Source: Henricia sp. BOLD:AAB3569 | Lineage: Eukaryota > Echinodermata > Asteroidea > Spinulosida > Echinasteridae | Assembly: GCA_037783545.1 (NCBI GenBank) | Contig: JBBELK010001000.1 | Coordinates: forward strand, 682,001-746,000 | DNA length: 64,000 bases | Direction of reading: 5' to 3' | In this document: in pieces, positions 63,058-64,000 of the stretch | Position numbering within the stretch: the first letter of the stretch is position 1 | How the letters are laid out: each line of letters begins with the position of its first letter | Program-made: the position numbers and the translations under genes | The notes under the pieces: generated by a model | Databases searched by the model: none | The model's input: the letters and a program-made list of their open reading frames with translations, nothing else | What the model was told of the DNA's origin: nothing

Positions 63058-63061
63058 GGGG
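63008..63061 (+). repeat. Poly-G run of about 50 bases
   Basis: Almost uninterrupted G with three T's, followed by GTGCATCTGCTC. Could form G-quadruplexes; could also contain assembly error in its length. Confidence 0.85.
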
Positions 63062-63067
63062 TGCATC

Positions 63068-63126
63068 TGCTCAAAAATGTGATCTGGACACGCTCCTTTA
63101 AAGGAGCGCCAGATCACATTTTTGAG
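63068..63126. repeat. Palindrome centred on TTTAAA
   Basis: CTCAAAAATGTGATCTGG at left, CCAGATCACATTTTTGAG at right, with GCTCCTTTAAAGGAGC in the middle: head-to-head ends of two TTAA-type MITEs. Confidence 0.8.
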
Positions 63127-63427
63127 CCACCCATTTTTCCCATGGAAATTGAGATTTTGATATCTTATTGTCTGTCAAATTTTTCTCGTTACCATAAAGA
63201 AATTTCACGTTCTCAATCTGTATATATTTTAAGGATATCGCCGGAAATAGACCGATGTTTTGCAAAATAATTTATCTGGCTGGTTCCATAGAACAGTGCA
63301 GTACCTTTTTGCTTCCATGCATCCAAACTGGTAGGGGGATTGCATTCCGTCGATATTATTTTTGGGAGGTATTGTATGATTGCTAAGAAAACAGACAAAC
63401 AAAACCCATTTTTACTGAAAACGCTCC

Positions 63428-64000
63428 TTAAAGGGCCCCTTATTTAGGATTTTTATCAATAAAATCTATGCTTTAAAACCACTTTACTCAGTTAAAGTCA
63501 TAAAAATCCTATTTGGAGCTTGCTTTGGGGGTTAAAACAAAGGTTTTTAGTTTTTATGCTAATGAAAATATGCATATTCATGACCAAGGTCACGACGTCA
63601 CAAGAGGCAAACACAGGAAAATCACATTGAACTGTGCACAAACGATTCCACTTTTTTCTCAATTTTCCTGAAACTTTTGTAATCCATGGCTGTTTGAGTT
63701 TGTTTTACATGTTGCCTGCTGTAAGCCATGACAAAACTGGGGGTAGAAACTGCAGCAATTTGCCACAAGTCCAACTTGAAGTCTTATGTTTTTTCCTAAC
63801 TTTTCCCTTCTGTCTTCCTTATGTGATGCACTCAAAACAGCGCCCTCTGTCTGTGATTTATTGCAATGAAATCTTCAAAGTTGAAAAATGCCACCTTTTA
63901 TTGATTTTACATCCAAACGAACAATAGTATGTCTTGCTGAACAAGTAATCCGTCATTATGAAGCAAAGCTTAGGCACAAAGTTATTTAGGATGTCACAGG
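63428..64000 (+). mobile_element. TTAA-MITE family C, copy 2 (runs off the window)
   Basis: CTTAAAGGGCCCCTTATTTA onward matches 30963-31543 at nearly every base; the right end (CCCTTTAA) is cut by the window edge. Confidence 0.88.

Overview
This window is nuclear DNA of an animal. It has multi-exon genes with GT-AG introns, AT-rich introns packed with short transposable elements, and no prokaryotic operon structure. Gene content, tRNA-derived SINEs, abundant hairpin/MITE families and CR1/L2-like retroelement tails suggest a marine invertebrate, most likely a deuterostome such as an echinoderm or hemichordate. The species cannot be named from the sequence alone.

Two protein-coding genes are reconstructed exon by exon, and both reading frames close exactly. 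(1) A Rab-family small GTPase lies on the + strand, 1949-9562, with 7 exons, 660 nt of CDS and 219 aa. It has intact G1-G5 motifs, a His-rich insertion in switch I and an unusual CAAX-like end (CAAC). (2) A ZRANB3 orthologue (annealing helicase/structure-specific endonuclease) lies on the - strand, 47859-17881, with 21 coding exons, 4038 nt of CDS and 1345 aa. It includes a 19-nt microexon in the ATP-binding motif, a 1479-nt exon coding a disordered linker with two RanBP2-type zinc fingers, and a C-terminal HNH nuclease. The protein ends in a PIP-box-like DIRSFF motif where the vertebrate protein has an APIM. The genes converge; about 8.3 kb separates their stop codons.

The rest is repeat-derived. 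1-1900 is an upstream region with a TIR element and a nested TTAA hairpin. Rab introns hold two antisense non-LTR retroelement fragments, a SINE split by a MITE, and several hairpin elements. A nested MITE pair begins 38 bp after the Rab stop codon. The intergenic stretch 10.4-17.9 kb and the ZRANB3 introns contain many MITE families (TTAA-flanked, hAT-like, mariner-like, and a family with GGGCGAC ends), tRNA-like sequences including a five-copy tandem, and SINE copies. From 48 to 64 kb no gene is recognised. That part holds a ~550-bp near-perfect palindrome and a 6.4-kb foldback element (53984-60373) whose arms are ~210-bp tandem repeats in opposite orientation. The foldback encloses a decayed reverse transcriptase and is flanked by an 11-bp direct repeat. 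Further MITEs, a minisatellite and a ~50-bp poly-G run follow.

The two genes have no evident functional link: one is a membrane-traffic GTPase and the other a replication-fork repair enzyme. The strongest candidates for new biology are the foldback element with its higher-order repeat structure and the altered PCNA-binding and zinc-finger layout of ZRANB3.
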